From an uncultured Gammaproteobacteria bacterium (lineage in GTDB: Bacteria; Pseudomonadota; Gammaproteobacteria; Pseudomonadales; Pseudohongiellaceae): 48,727 bases of DNA. The stretch spans positions 1 to 48,727 of the forward strand of contig CAJXUA010000023.1 in assembly GCA_913060695.1 (NCBI GenBank), written 5' to 3'. Numbering within the stretch: position 1 is the first letter of the stretch; every line of letters begins with the position of its first letter. Below, in pieces: positions 18,922-26,666 of the stretch. Both the position numbers and the translations under genes were made by a program. Under the pieces are notes generated by a model. It worked only from the letters and a program-made list of their open reading frames with translations. It ran no database searches and was not told the origin of the DNA.

Positions 18922-19488
18922 TTAACTAAGAATTTTAGGTGTAGCCACAGCCCCACCATTAGCGTCAAAAAAGGCTGAAGGCTTATTCAGACCGCGCATT
19001 TTCCAAACGAATAGTTTAGAGAACATTCTTAAGACGATTTTGGGGTAGGAGCCTAACAGATTCTCTGGTATCTCCTTTCGAGCAAATTTGATCATCAGAT
19101 GACCCCTGCTTTTGCCTAGGTCCTCGTCTCGGGTAGACGCGTTAGCCATGAAGTTGTGAATTACGCCGATGAAGGGAACGCCAGCGCCCATGGTATTGCC
19201 TATTGGGGTGTTGCAGCATTGTGTGTACCAGCGATATAGGCCCTTGTCGCTCAGCCTAATGCATGCAATCTGCTCATTGCCTTCGCTAATTCTGAGATGT
19301 GAGATCGGCATCTGGAATATGTCGGTGCCGCCGTATTGATCCAATACGCTATTCTCTTGACCTAGATACTGAGCAAACTTCTGGCAGTCATCACAACAAC
19401 AATCGATCCGAGTGCCTGAGTTCGCATTCACCTCTTCTGTGCTGCCTTTCACTTTTCCGCAAGAGCATTCTAGTTTTATTCTTGGCAT
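18922..19488 (-). CDS. GFA/CENP-V-fold zinc protein (DUF6151-like)
   Basis: This 188-aa protein resembles the glutathione-dependent formaldehyde-activating enzyme (GFA)/CENP-V fold. Zinc-ligand-type cysteines are visible: C8-x-C10 at the start, C30-C31-C32-x2-C35, and C91-C92 in QCCNTPIG. Length is typical for the DUF6151 branch. Members bind zinc, but most, including this branch, have no demonstrated reaction; formaldehyde activation should not be assumed. It is a single gene, convergent with the LRR giant and separated from it by a REP palindrome. It is co-directional with the oxidoreductase upstream, 74 bp away. The start MPRIKLECSCG fits the family. Confidence 0.75.
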   Translation of the reverse strand: MPRIKLECSCGKVKGSTEEVNANSGTRIDCCCDDCQKFAQYLGQENSVLDQYGGTDIFQMPISHLRISEGNEQIACIRLSDKGLYRWYTQCCNTPIGNTMGAGVPFIGVIHNFMANASTRDEDLGKSRGHLMIKFARKEIPENLLGSYPKIVLRMFSKLFVWKMRGLNKPSAFFDANGGAVATPKILS

Positions 19489-19562
19489 TTGCTTAGCTCT
19501 CTAAAACTACTCACCGCCCGGAACACTTGTCGAGGAGGGCGATGAGTAGATGTAGTTAAAAC

Positions 19563-20561
19563 TTAGAGCTTAACAATCAATTTACCTTTGTTGCCACCGG
19601 TAAATAGAAGATTCAAACCATCGATAGACGATTCTAGCCCTTCGATTACATGGGCGCGATGTTTGATTTTGCCCGCCATCACATAGGGGGCTAGTTTTGC
19701 CACTAGGGCTGGTACTTCACCGAAGTGGTCGGGCATGGTAAAGCCTTGAATCGTTAAGCGCTTCTTGATAATCGAGACCCAGTTGGGGCCGGCACTTGGC
19801 ACAGCGGCGCTATAGTCCGCGATCATGCCGCACACGACGATACGGCCATGGGCATTCATATGGTTCATCACATGTTGTTGAATCGGGCCGCCGGTGTTCT
19901 CGAAATACATGTCGATTCCCTTAGGCGCCAGCTCGGTCAGTTTCGCGTCTAGATCATCGGTCTTGTAATTGATAGCGCCATCGAAGCCAAGCTCCTTTGT
20001 TAGCCATTGGCATTTCTCATCACTGCCGGCAACACCAACAACGTTCAAGCCGTCTGCTTTGGCTAGTTGCCCCACTATTGAGCCTACCGAACCAGCCGCG
20101 CCACTGACGACGATGGTCTCGCCCACTTTAGGCTGACTGAAGCCATATAAGCCCTGCGTGGCGGTCAAACCTGGTAGGGCGAATACAGATAGTGCCATCT
20201 CAGCACTAAGGCCTTCCTGCACCTGCCTGAGGCCTTCTCCGGAGCCAAGATAATATTCGGTCCATCCCATCATGCCCATGACGCGATCGCCAACTTTGAA
20301 GTCTGGGCTATTACTCTCTACAACTTCGCCTAAACCCGAAGAGCGCATCACTTCGCCCAAGCCTACTGGCGGTACATAGCTGTCGAGATCTGGGCTCATC
20401 CAGCCGCGCATCGCTGGGTCGAGTGACATATGGGTTTGCTTGACCAGAATCTCGCCTGGGCCTGCCTTCGGGATATCCTTTTTAACTACTTCGAAGAGGT
20501 TCGGCGTGATAGGGCCTGGTTCGGGGCGGGCAACTAGATTGATCGCTGTATAGGTCGTCAT
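19563..20561 (-). CDS. NADP-dependent MDR-family oxidoreductase (CurA/YfmJ, zinc-independent)
   Basis: This 332-aa medium-chain reductase belongs to the leukotriene B4 12-hydroxydehydrogenase/CurA group that reduces enone double bonds with NADPH. Visible marks are HMSLDPAMRGWM near residue 45, the Rossmann motif GAAGSVGSIVGQLAK, YFENTGGPIQQHVMNHM and GRIVVCGMIADYS. The catalytic zinc cysteine pattern is absent, as expected for this group. I start at ATG 20561 because GCGGAGAA sits about 5 nt upstream; an in-frame GTG at 20576 would add five residues. It is divergent from a LysR regulator across a 159-bp region, the usual arrangement for a regulated target. The physiological substrate is unknown. 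Confidence 0.88.
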   Translation of the reverse strand: MTTYTAINLVARPEPGPITPNLFEVVKKDIPKAGPGEILVKQTHMSLDPAMRGWMSPDLDSYVPPVGLGEVMRSSGLGEVVESNSPDFKVGDRVMGMMGWTEYYLGSGEGLRQVQEGLSAEMALSVFALPGLTATQGLYGFSQPKVGETIVVSGAAGSVGSIVGQLAKADGLNVVGVAGSDEKCQWLTKELGFDGAINYKTDDLDAKLTELAPKGIDMYFENTGGPIQQHVMNHMNAHGRIVVCGMIADYSAAVPSAGPNWVSIIKKRLTIQGFTMPDHFGEVPALVAKLAPYVMAGKIKHRAHVIEGLESSIDGLNLLFTGGNKGKLIVKL

Positions 20562-20612
20562 GGTAATTCTCCGCACTTGCTTACAATGAATGAATAGGTT
20601 CTTAGGAGCTTG

Positions 20613-20696
20613 ATGTCTTTAGATGCTGGCATTATTACTGTAATAAATACGCTGATATAGGGGGCTATATGCTAATCTTTATTGTCATAAAGACAT
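20613..20696. promoter_or_regulatory. Divergent promoter region with a perfect 9-bp inverted repeat
   Basis: Between the divergent reductase and LysR genes, ATGTCTTTA (20613-20621) recurs inverted as TAAAGACAT (20688-20696). The latter overlaps the local palindrome TGTC-ATAAA-GACA. This is a plausible LysR operator pair covering both promoters. No clear -35/-10 pairs were assigned. Confidence 0.45.
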
Positions 20697-20720
20697 TAAT
20701 AGGATGGGTAGGACGCAGCA

Positions 20721-21626
20721 ATGGATCAACTTCGAGCACTTAAGTATTTCGCGGCAGTGGCCCAGACCGGCAGCTTCACCAAGGCGGCCAAGCAATTCGA
20801 TGTGCCGTCCTCATCCCTGTCACGCAGGGTGGCCGACCTAGAGAAGAGCCTAGGTGCCAGCCTATTGAAGCGCACGACAAGAAGCGTGCAGTTGACCGAG
20901 ATAGGGCGTACCTATTTCAGCCAGGTGCAGGACATTCTGCTGCAGTTGGAACAGAGTAACGAGTCGGTTCGCAGTTATCAGGCCAAGCCCATGGGGCTGC
21001 TGCGCATCAGTGCGATGGTGGGTTTTGGCGAGCGCATACTGCTGCCTCTGCTCGAGGAGTTCAGCGAACTCTACCCAGATGTTGTTCTCGATATTAGCCT
21101 TAGTGATGAGCTCTCCGCCCTTGGGCGTGACGATGTGGATATTGCGATACGCGGCGGCTATGCGCCTAACGAGCGTGTGTTGGCCATTCGCCTGATGGAT
21201 AACGAGTTCATTCCTGTGGCCGCCCCAGCCTACTTAGCTAAGAACGGCACGCCCAAACACCCCCTCGAATTGCGCGACCATAAGGGGCTGTATTTCCGTA
21301 CGCCGGCGGGCGCACAAAACTGGTACTACCAGCAGGAGGAGCAATGGCATACCGCGTCCGTTGCCCACGTAGCAATCTCCAATAATGGCAAATGGCTTGC
21401 GAAGAAGGCGGCCAACGGTGAAGGGATTATGATGGCGCCGCGCTGGATGTTGGCAGACTATCTGCAGCGCGGCGAGTTGCAAGAGTTGCCCTTAGAACCC
21501 GCGCTCAAGGTCACTCAGAACGCAGAACTGGCGGTGTATCTTCTCTATCAGAAACAACGCTATTTAGTGCCCAAGGTTAAAGTGGCGGTGGATTTTCTAG
21601 TCGCTAGGGTCAAGGGGAAGTACTGA
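20721..21626 (+). CDS. LysR-family transcriptional regulator
   Basis: This 301-aa protein has the family's N-terminal winged helix-turn-helix (residues ~1-60): MDQLRALKYFAAVAQTGSFT, then KAAKQFDVPSSSLSRRVADL and LGASLLKRTTRSVQLTEIG. A periplasmic-binding-protein-like effector domain follows (~90-295). The length is standard and the start is at the conserved motif. It belongs to the subgroup with a short linker and a GLLRIS-like strand (GLLRISAMVGFGERILLPLL), common among regulators of divergently transcribed oxidoreductases. The adjacent reductase is the likely target. The inverted repeat between them is the likely binding region. The effector is unknown. Confidence 0.92.
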   Translation: MDQLRALKYFAAVAQTGSFTKAAKQFDVPSSSLSRRVADLEKSLGASLLKRTTRSVQLTEIGRTYFSQVQDILLQLEQSNESVRSYQAKPMGLLRISAMVGFGERILLPLLEEFSELYPDVVLDISLSDELSALGRDDVDIAIRGGYAPNERVLAIRLMDNEFIPVAAPAYLAKNGTPKHPLELRDHKGLYFRTPAGAQNWYYQQEEQWHTASVAHVAISNNGKWLAKKAANGEGIMMAPRWMLADYLQRGELQELPLEPALKVTQNAELAVYLLYQKQRYLVPKVKVAVDFLVARVKGKY

Positions 21627-21633
21627 CTTAGAG

Positions 21634-21672
21634 TATCAAAGGGGTTATCAAAGGGGTCAGAGTAATTTGATC
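21634..21672. repeat. REP palindrome, convergent junction
   Basis: A partial copy (ATCAAAGGGG) is followed by a full unit: ATCAAA (21647-21652) pairs with TTTGAT (21666-21671) around GGGGTCAGAGTAA. It begins 8 bp after the LysR stop and lies between convergent genes. The sequence is nearly identical to the REP at 18880. Confidence 0.8.
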
Positions 21673-21755
21673 TTGAGTTGCTTAGTTTCAAAGGAACGAA
21701 AAATTCGCCTAGCAGCTCTTACAGTCGGCGGCTAGTTGAGATGACTGAGGAAGAT

Positions 21756-23339
21756 CTATTGCTCGACATCCAGATCTAGGGCGAAACGTTTTGCCCGATC
21801 TGTGACGTGCTCTGGGTAGCCCATACTCGCCATTAATTTGAGTGCGTTTCTGCTTGTACATACGCCGGGTTTTAATTTGTAGTCGAAAGGTTTATCTATG
21901 TTGCCGGTTTCTTCGAAATGCCATTGTTCGAACTGGCTGCCTAGCATGCTGGCCAGCTCGATATCATGAGTGGTGACGAGTACTAGGTTCCCTTTCGCTA
22001 GCTCTTGCAACACTGTCGCCGCGCCCGCGATTCGCTCTATGGTATTGGTGCCGCGGTATATCTCATCGATTAGAAACAAGCATTTCTTACCCGCGCCGGC
22101 CATCTCGATAAAGGTTTTTAGTCGCTCCAATTCTGAGAAATAGAAACTCTTGCCATCTATTAGTCCGTCCTCTGTTTTGATTGAGGAATACACGTCGACG
22201 AGAGGTATTCGCGCCTGAGTCGCATGGCATATCCATAGGCTGCGCGCGAAAATCACATTCACCCCTATGGTTTTTATGAACGTTGTCTTACCTGCCATAT
22301 TGGAGCCAGTTACGAGAACGGATGGACCCTTTGTTGAAAAGGAGTTCGCAACATAGTTGTCCACTAATGGGTGATAGGCGTCTTCCAGTTCCATAGCGTC
22401 GCCGCTAGCCAATGTGGGGTTACATAGATGGTCGTTGCGATTGATATATGATGCTGTGGATATGCTGGAGTCGATGGAGGCAACGGCTAAGTAACAGGCT
22501 TTCATTAATTCCGTTTCACTCACAATCGACTTTATAGAGAGCGAATAGACTAGAAAGTCGTAAGGAAACGTGAGATTCAGCAAATACATTGCATTGTTAA
22601 CGAGTAGATTTTCACTGCTCTGGCTTATCGCAATGCGCCTCATCACCTTCTTAACTTTCGCTATTGAGCTGCGGCGATCCTCCAAATCTTTGCAAGCTGG
22701 AATTTTTCTAGAGAGCTCTAACTTGGCAATTCGTTCGGAGATCGAGACCAAGTTATAAAGGTAATACAGGATGTCTGCGATGCCATCACTTATTCCTTCG
22801 AAGTAGCGAGAAATAGAAAAATTAGCGATGACTATGGGCAGTATCAAGAATAGATAAGCACCGCCCAAATAGGCTGCGAAGAATAAAGTGGCAAGGGACA
22901 GTAAAGACCATATGAATATTGCAAGTTTTGGGAAGGTGTAGGCGGGGATAGTGTCGAACAGGGTTTTGCTTACTAACTTCGCATCGCCCTGTTTTAACAT
23001 GCTCAAGTTAAGTTGTAGTGCTTCTCTAAGATCCCGATCTTCCTTCAATGTAGTGGCTACTTTGAAGTCATCTTCCAAACGGCTATTGGAGTCTTGGAGT
23101 AAGCGCAACTTACGATACAGATACTGCTGGCCTACGCTCGTAATAGTGCTGTCCACTTTACGAAATACCGAGTCCATGTCGAGGTCGTGCCAAGTCTTAT
23201 CGTCCACTACCGCCTGGTCGGAACTTGGGCGAGTCAGATCGAAAAGGATGCGAATAGAGGAGAACTCTCTATCCCATGTTTTCGGGCTTTGCCACTGCGC
23301 GCGTAGTTGTTTAAGTTTTCGGTTTCGAAAATAACCCAC
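21756..23339 (-). CDS. Membrane-associated MutS-like (domain V) ATPase
   Basis: This 527-aa protein carries the MutS core (clamp/lever-like helical region) and the C-terminal ABC-type ATPase. Walker A is GSNMAGKTT (345-353), Walker B LFLIDE (421-426), followed by GTNTIER. Two adjacent hydrophobic spans (~137-157 and ~159-175) predict membrane insertion. The mismatch-recognition domain of MutS, with its Phe-x-Glu motif, is absent, and the length is well below the ~850 aa of true MutS. It belongs to the MutS-related branch of unknown function, so canonical mismatch repair is unlikely. It is co-directional with and 27 bp downstream of the PEBP-like gene. No mutL is present. Confidence 0.8.
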   Translation of the reverse strand: MGYFRNRKLKQLRAQWQSPKTWDREFSSIRILFDLTRPSSDQAVVDDKTWHDLDMDSVFRKVDSTITSVGQQYLYRKLRLLQDSNSRLEDDFKVATTLKEDRDLREALQLNLSMLKQGDAKLVSKTLFDTIPAYTFPKLAIFIWSLLSLATLFFAAYLGGAYLFLILPIVIANFSISRYFEGISDGIADILYYLYNLVSISERIAKLELSRKIPACKDLEDRRSSIAKVKKVMRRIAISQSSENLLVNNAMYLLNLTFPYDFLVYSLSIKSIVSETELMKACYLAVASIDSSISTASYINRNDHLCNPTLASGDAMELEDAYHPLVDNYVANSFSTKGPSVLVTGSNMAGKTTFIKTIGVNVIFARSLWICHATQARIPLVDVYSSIKTEDGLIDGKSFYFSELERLKTFIEMAGAGKKCLFLIDEIYRGTNTIERIAGAATVLQELAKGNLVLVTTHDIELASMLGSQFEQWHFEETGNIDKPFDYKLKPGVCTSRNALKLMASMGYPEHVTDRAKRFALDLDVEQ

Positions 23340-23366
23340 TATGCCTACTTGCCTAAGAGCTGATTC

Positions 23367-23942
23367 TCATTCCGTGTATTGAAAATTCCCGGTCAGCAGC
23401 CCTGTGGCCAATATATGGCCGCGCATTGCATCGAGCAGAGAAGCTTTATTGAGCCCATCGGCCAAATTCAATTCGTGGTCTAGCGCATAGATGCGGAAAT
23501 TATAGGTATGCACTTTGCCATCGACGGGTGGGCGAGGGCCGAAATAGCCTGAGCGCCGAATGCCATTGGCACCATTGATCATGCCTTCCAGCCCGGGATG
23601 GGTGACGATGGCATCTGGAGAGAGGCCTTCGGGCAGGCCAGAGGCGGTTGCGGGGATGTTATAGGCTATCCAATGGACGAAGGGCTGCAGGGTGCCCACT
23701 ACCGGGTCATCGAGAATCAGTGCGAGCTGACGGGTGCCCTGTGGGAGATTGCTCCAGGATATGGCAGGGGAGATTCCCTCGCCATATGCCGAATATTGCC
23801 ATGGGATGTCGGTGTCGTGGGCGAAAGCAGTGCTGCTGACGACTATGGTCTCTGGTATTGGCTCCGCGGACCAAGCGGGAAGGCAGGCAATCATCAACGC
23901 CATTGCCCCTAGGTATTTCGTGAATTCTTGTCGCGATATCAT
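23367..23942 (-). CDS. YbhB/YbcL-type PEBP (Raf kinase inhibitor-like) protein, exported
   Basis: This 191-aa protein has an N-terminal signal (residues ~1-25, cleavage near WSA). It shows the phosphatidylethanolamine-binding-protein motifs LILDDPVVGTLQPFVHWIAY and GYFGPRPPVDGKVHTYNFRI followed by YALD. Bacterial family members are small binding proteins of unclear ligand; the kinase-inhibitor name is only historical. The family's usual DPDAP motif is altered to DDPVVG. It is separated by 27 bp from the MutS-like gene downstream and is divergent from the Tat-exported dehydrogenase operon across 233 bp, in which I see no further gene. Confidence 0.88.
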   Translation of the reverse strand: MISRQEFTKYLGAMALMIACLPAWSAEPIPETIVVSSTAFAHDTDIPWQYSAYGEGISPAISWSNLPQGTRQLALILDDPVVGTLQPFVHWIAYNIPATASGLPEGLSPDAIVTHPGLEGMINGANGIRRSGYFGPRPPVDGKVHTYNFRIYALDHELNLADGLNKASLLDAMRGHILATGLLTGNFQYTE

Positions 23943-24175
23943 TCTTTCTCTCCGGGTTTTGTTCTGATTCTTGTAAATGTCCCAGTTACGGCGAGAACTT
24001 TATAGCGTGCGGCAGGCTCTGTATACATCTTCGAATGCGGTTTTCGATAAAGCTTATGATGATGCGTTATTAGGAGATTTCCTTTTCTCTGGATAGTGAT
24101 AAGGTTACGCCTGAACAAGTAGTTACTCTAATAAGAATAAGCAGTGGGCAAGCCCGCATGCTAGGAGCATGAACC

Positions 24176-24919
24176 ATGAGTGATGATAAGAAGACCCGCG
24201 CAGACGAGGTCGAAGCGTCAAAGGCGCATTCGCTATCGCGCCGCAACCTACTCAAGGGGGTGGGCTTAACTGGGGCAGCGCTGATGACAGCTGGCAGCGG
24301 TTCACTCTCTGCGGAAGCAGCCGCCGCACCAGCCGGCCCGCAGCTCATCCCTGTCAGAGAAGCCTTCGAGACACTGACAGCGCTCGAGAGCGCAACACTC
24401 GATGCCTTCGCATCCCGCATTATCCCCAGCGATGAGAATGGCCCAGGCGCCCATGAGGCACGGGCGGTGCACTATATCGACCGCGCCCTCGCAGGCGCAA
24501 TGTCGAGCTCGCGCGAACAATACGGCGCGGGGCTCTCCTCGCTAGAAGACTATTCCTTGCAGGAGAAGGGGATGTCGTTTCATCTTCTTCCAGAGTCCGA
24601 GCAAGACGCCATCATCGAGGCGATGACAGAGAACGCCCTCACTGGCTACTCGGTGCTCAATGCTGGCTTCTTCAATATGGTCAGAACCCACACCATCGAT
24701 GGCACCTTCAGTGATCCGTATTATGGCGGCAATCGGGACTTTATTGGCTGGGACTTGCTGGGCTATCCCGGCGTTCGTGCCATTGCGACCCCAGATGATG
24801 TAAGCCAAGGCTCGCGCCTGGCACCTAGCCGACAATCGGCCTATGACATGCCGACTCACCTCAAGGACCCAGTCGGCACCGGTTCATCATCTACTGGAGG
24901 TGCTGCCAATGGCCACTAA
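24176..24919 (+). CDS. Gluconate 2-dehydrogenase subunit 3 family protein (Tat substrate)
   Basis: This 247-aa protein has a twin-arginine signal: SRRNLLKGVGLTG near residues 21-33, then a hydrophobic core and an Ala-rich cleavage region. The body matches the subunit-3 fold, with FETLTALESATLDAFASRII and PSDENGPGAHEA near the start and GGNRDFIGWDLLGYPG near the end. In this family, the small subunit carries the folded flavoprotein through the Tat pore. Its stop overlaps the start of the GMC gene by 11 bp, which supports coupled translation and complex formation. No cytochrome c subunit follows, so the electron acceptor is not defined here. Confidence 0.88.
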   Translation: MSDDKKTRADEVEASKAHSLSRRNLLKGVGLTGAALMTAGSGSLSAEAAAAPAGPQLIPVREAFETLTALESATLDAFASRIIPSDENGPGAHEARAVHYIDRALAGAMSSSREQYGAGLSSLEDYSLQEKGMSFHLLPESEQDAIIEAMTENALTGYSVLNAGFFNMVRTHTIDGTFSDPYYGGNRDFIGWDLLGYPGVRAIATPDDVSQGSRLAPSRQSAYDMPTHLKDPVGTGSSSTGGAANGH

Positions 24920-26615
24920 TCTTCCTAAAACTGACGTAGTAGTGATCGGCCTTGGCGCGGTAGGCGGTGTTGCCGTGCTGCCGCTTGTTAACGCCGGTTT
25001 GAACGTGATTGGCCTAGAGGCTGGCGGCTGGTTCTCTAATCGCGACTTCGCCCCGGATGAGGTGCGCAATAATCTACGGGACTGGCCGCAACAGGTTGCC
25101 AAGGCTAAGAATGAGATTCCCACCGTGCGCGCCAATATCAATTTCGAGGCAGTGCAGGGCGGCGGTCACCCAATGATGAACGGCGTGGGGGGCACCTCAC
25201 TGCACTATTGGGCGCAGAGTTGGCGGCTCAACCCATGGGACTTTAAGACAGTCAGCGAGACGACCGCGCGCTACGGCGCGCATCGCATTCCCGAGAACTC
25301 CACGGTCGAAGACTGGCCAATCTCTTATGAAGACTTAGAGCCCTATTACGACCGCGTGGAATACGCCATCGGCGTTTCCGGCAATGCCGGCAATATTAAC
25401 GGCAGTAAACAAGCCAATGGCAACCCTTTCGAAGGCCCAAGAGCGCGTGCATATCCGATGCCTGGTCTGCGCAGCTCTGGTTACACCGACATGATGAGTG
25501 AGGCGGCGCGTGGCTTAGGTTGGACTCCTTTCCAAGGCCCAGCGGCAATCAACACAGAGGTCTATGGCGACCGTCCTGGCTGCTTCTATCATGGCTATTG
25601 CGATCGTGGTGGATGCCACGTCAATGCCAAGAGCTCTACCGCTGTGACCACCATTCCTGAAGCGCTCAAGTCTGGCCTTCTGAAGGTTGTGACCCACGCG
25701 CGGGTACTCAAGATACTCAACGATGCCGATGGTCGCGTGACTGGGGTGGAGTATCTGATGGGCAATCAGGTGATGTTTCAGCCCGCAGACGCCGTGATGC
25801 TAGCCAGCCACACCTACGAGAATGTGCGCCTGCTAATGTTGTCGACCTCGCAGCAATTCCCGAACGGGCTTGCTAACAACAGTGGTCAAGTGGGCCAGCA
25901 CTATCTGAGTCATCACCAGGGCGCACCTGTTATCGCCCTGTTCCCTAAGAATTTGAACAACTGGTATGGATTGCCGGCGCAAGGGGTTGCCATCGACGAG
26001 TGGGCCGACGACAACTTCGATCACAGCGACCTAGACTTTATTGGCGGCGGCAACCTGTGGACCTACACAGACCGCAAGCCTATCGCTGCTGCGAAGATGT
26101 CGACCTTCGACAAGGTGCCTAACTGGGGCTCGAAGTGGAAGGCCTTCGTTAGTGAGAACGCCGACCGCACCAATGTGTCCTATATACAGAAAACGACACT
26201 GCCATACCGCGGCAACCAACTCGATCTTGACCCGCAAGTGAAGGACAAGCTTGGCTTCCCTGTTATTCGCATTACGGCGGAGTACAAAGACAACGAGCTG
26301 CGCATTGCACAGTTCACCCAAGACCGCATGGAGGAGTGGTACCGCGCAGCAGGTGCGACCGACATTATTCGCGCGGGCCTCGGCAATGCCATGGGAGCAT
26401 CGACGCACGCCTACGGCGGTACACGCATGGGCAATGACCCGACCACTAACGTCACCAATGCCTTTGGCTTCGCGCACGAGTCGCCAAACTTAGGCATACT
26501 CGGCTCGTCGGTGATGGGCACTAGTGGCGCCAGGAACCCCACGCTAACCGCACAGGCCCTAGCCTGGCGAACGGCCGAGCATCTGGTGGAGAACTGGGAC
26601 ACTATCACCCGCTAG
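24909..26615 (+). CDS. GMC-family FAD oxidoreductase (large dehydrogenase subunit)
   Basis: This 568-aa flavoprotein has an N-terminal FAD-binding motif (GLGAVGG, residues 14-20, then LEAGGW) and C-terminal GMC_oxred_C with STHAYGGTRMGNDP, where the His is catalytic-type, and NPTLTAQALAWRTAEHL. It belongs to the gluconate/polyol dehydrogenase group and likely oxidises a sugar or alcohol in the periplasm. It lacks its own signal peptide and is probably exported with subunit 3. ATG 24909 is chosen because GGAGGT lies 7 nt upstream and the alignment begins there; a longer frame from 24843 would run inside the previous gene. A REP palindrome begins directly after the stop. The substrate is unknown. 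Confidence 0.9.
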   Translation: MATNLPKTDVVVIGLGAVGGVAVLPLVNAGLNVIGLEAGGWFSNRDFAPDEVRNNLRDWPQQVAKAKNEIPTVRANINFEAVQGGGHPMMNGVGGTSLHYWAQSWRLNPWDFKTVSETTARYGAHRIPENSTVEDWPISYEDLEPYYDRVEYAIGVSGNAGNINGSKQANGNPFEGPRARAYPMPGLRSSGYTDMMSEAARGLGWTPFQGPAAINTEVYGDRPGCFYHGYCDRGGCHVNAKSSTAVTTIPEALKSGLLKVVTHARVLKILNDADGRVTGVEYLMGNQVMFQPADAVMLASHTYENVRLLMLSTSQQFPNGLANNSGQVGQHYLSHHQGAPVIALFPKNLNNWYGLPAQGVAIDEWADDNFDHSDLDFIGGGNLWTYTDRKPIAAAKMSTFDKVPNWGSKWKAFVSENADRTNVSYIQKTTLPYRGNQLDLDPQVKDKLGFPVIRITAEYKDNELRIAQFTQDRMEEWYRAAGATDIIRAGLGNAMGASTHAYGGTRMGNDPTTNVTNAFGFAHESPNLGILGSSVMGTSGARNPTLTAQALAWRTAEHLVENWDTITR

Positions 26616-26666
26616 TATCAAAGGGGTCAGAGTACTTGAAATTCAACTGTTCTGACCCCTTGATTC
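26614..26666. repeat. REP/bidirectional hairpin, convergent junction
   Basis: ATCAAAGGGGTCAGAG pairs with TTCTGACCCCTTGATT across an 18-nt loop. It starts at the GMC stop and its right arm encodes the last residues of the sensor on the other strand. It is long and stable enough to act as a two-way terminator, though the element family is REP. Confidence 0.75.

Noticed and set aside
21756-23339. Annotation as mismatch-repair mutS
   Set aside because: It lacks the mismatch-recognition domain, is far too short and has membrane segments.
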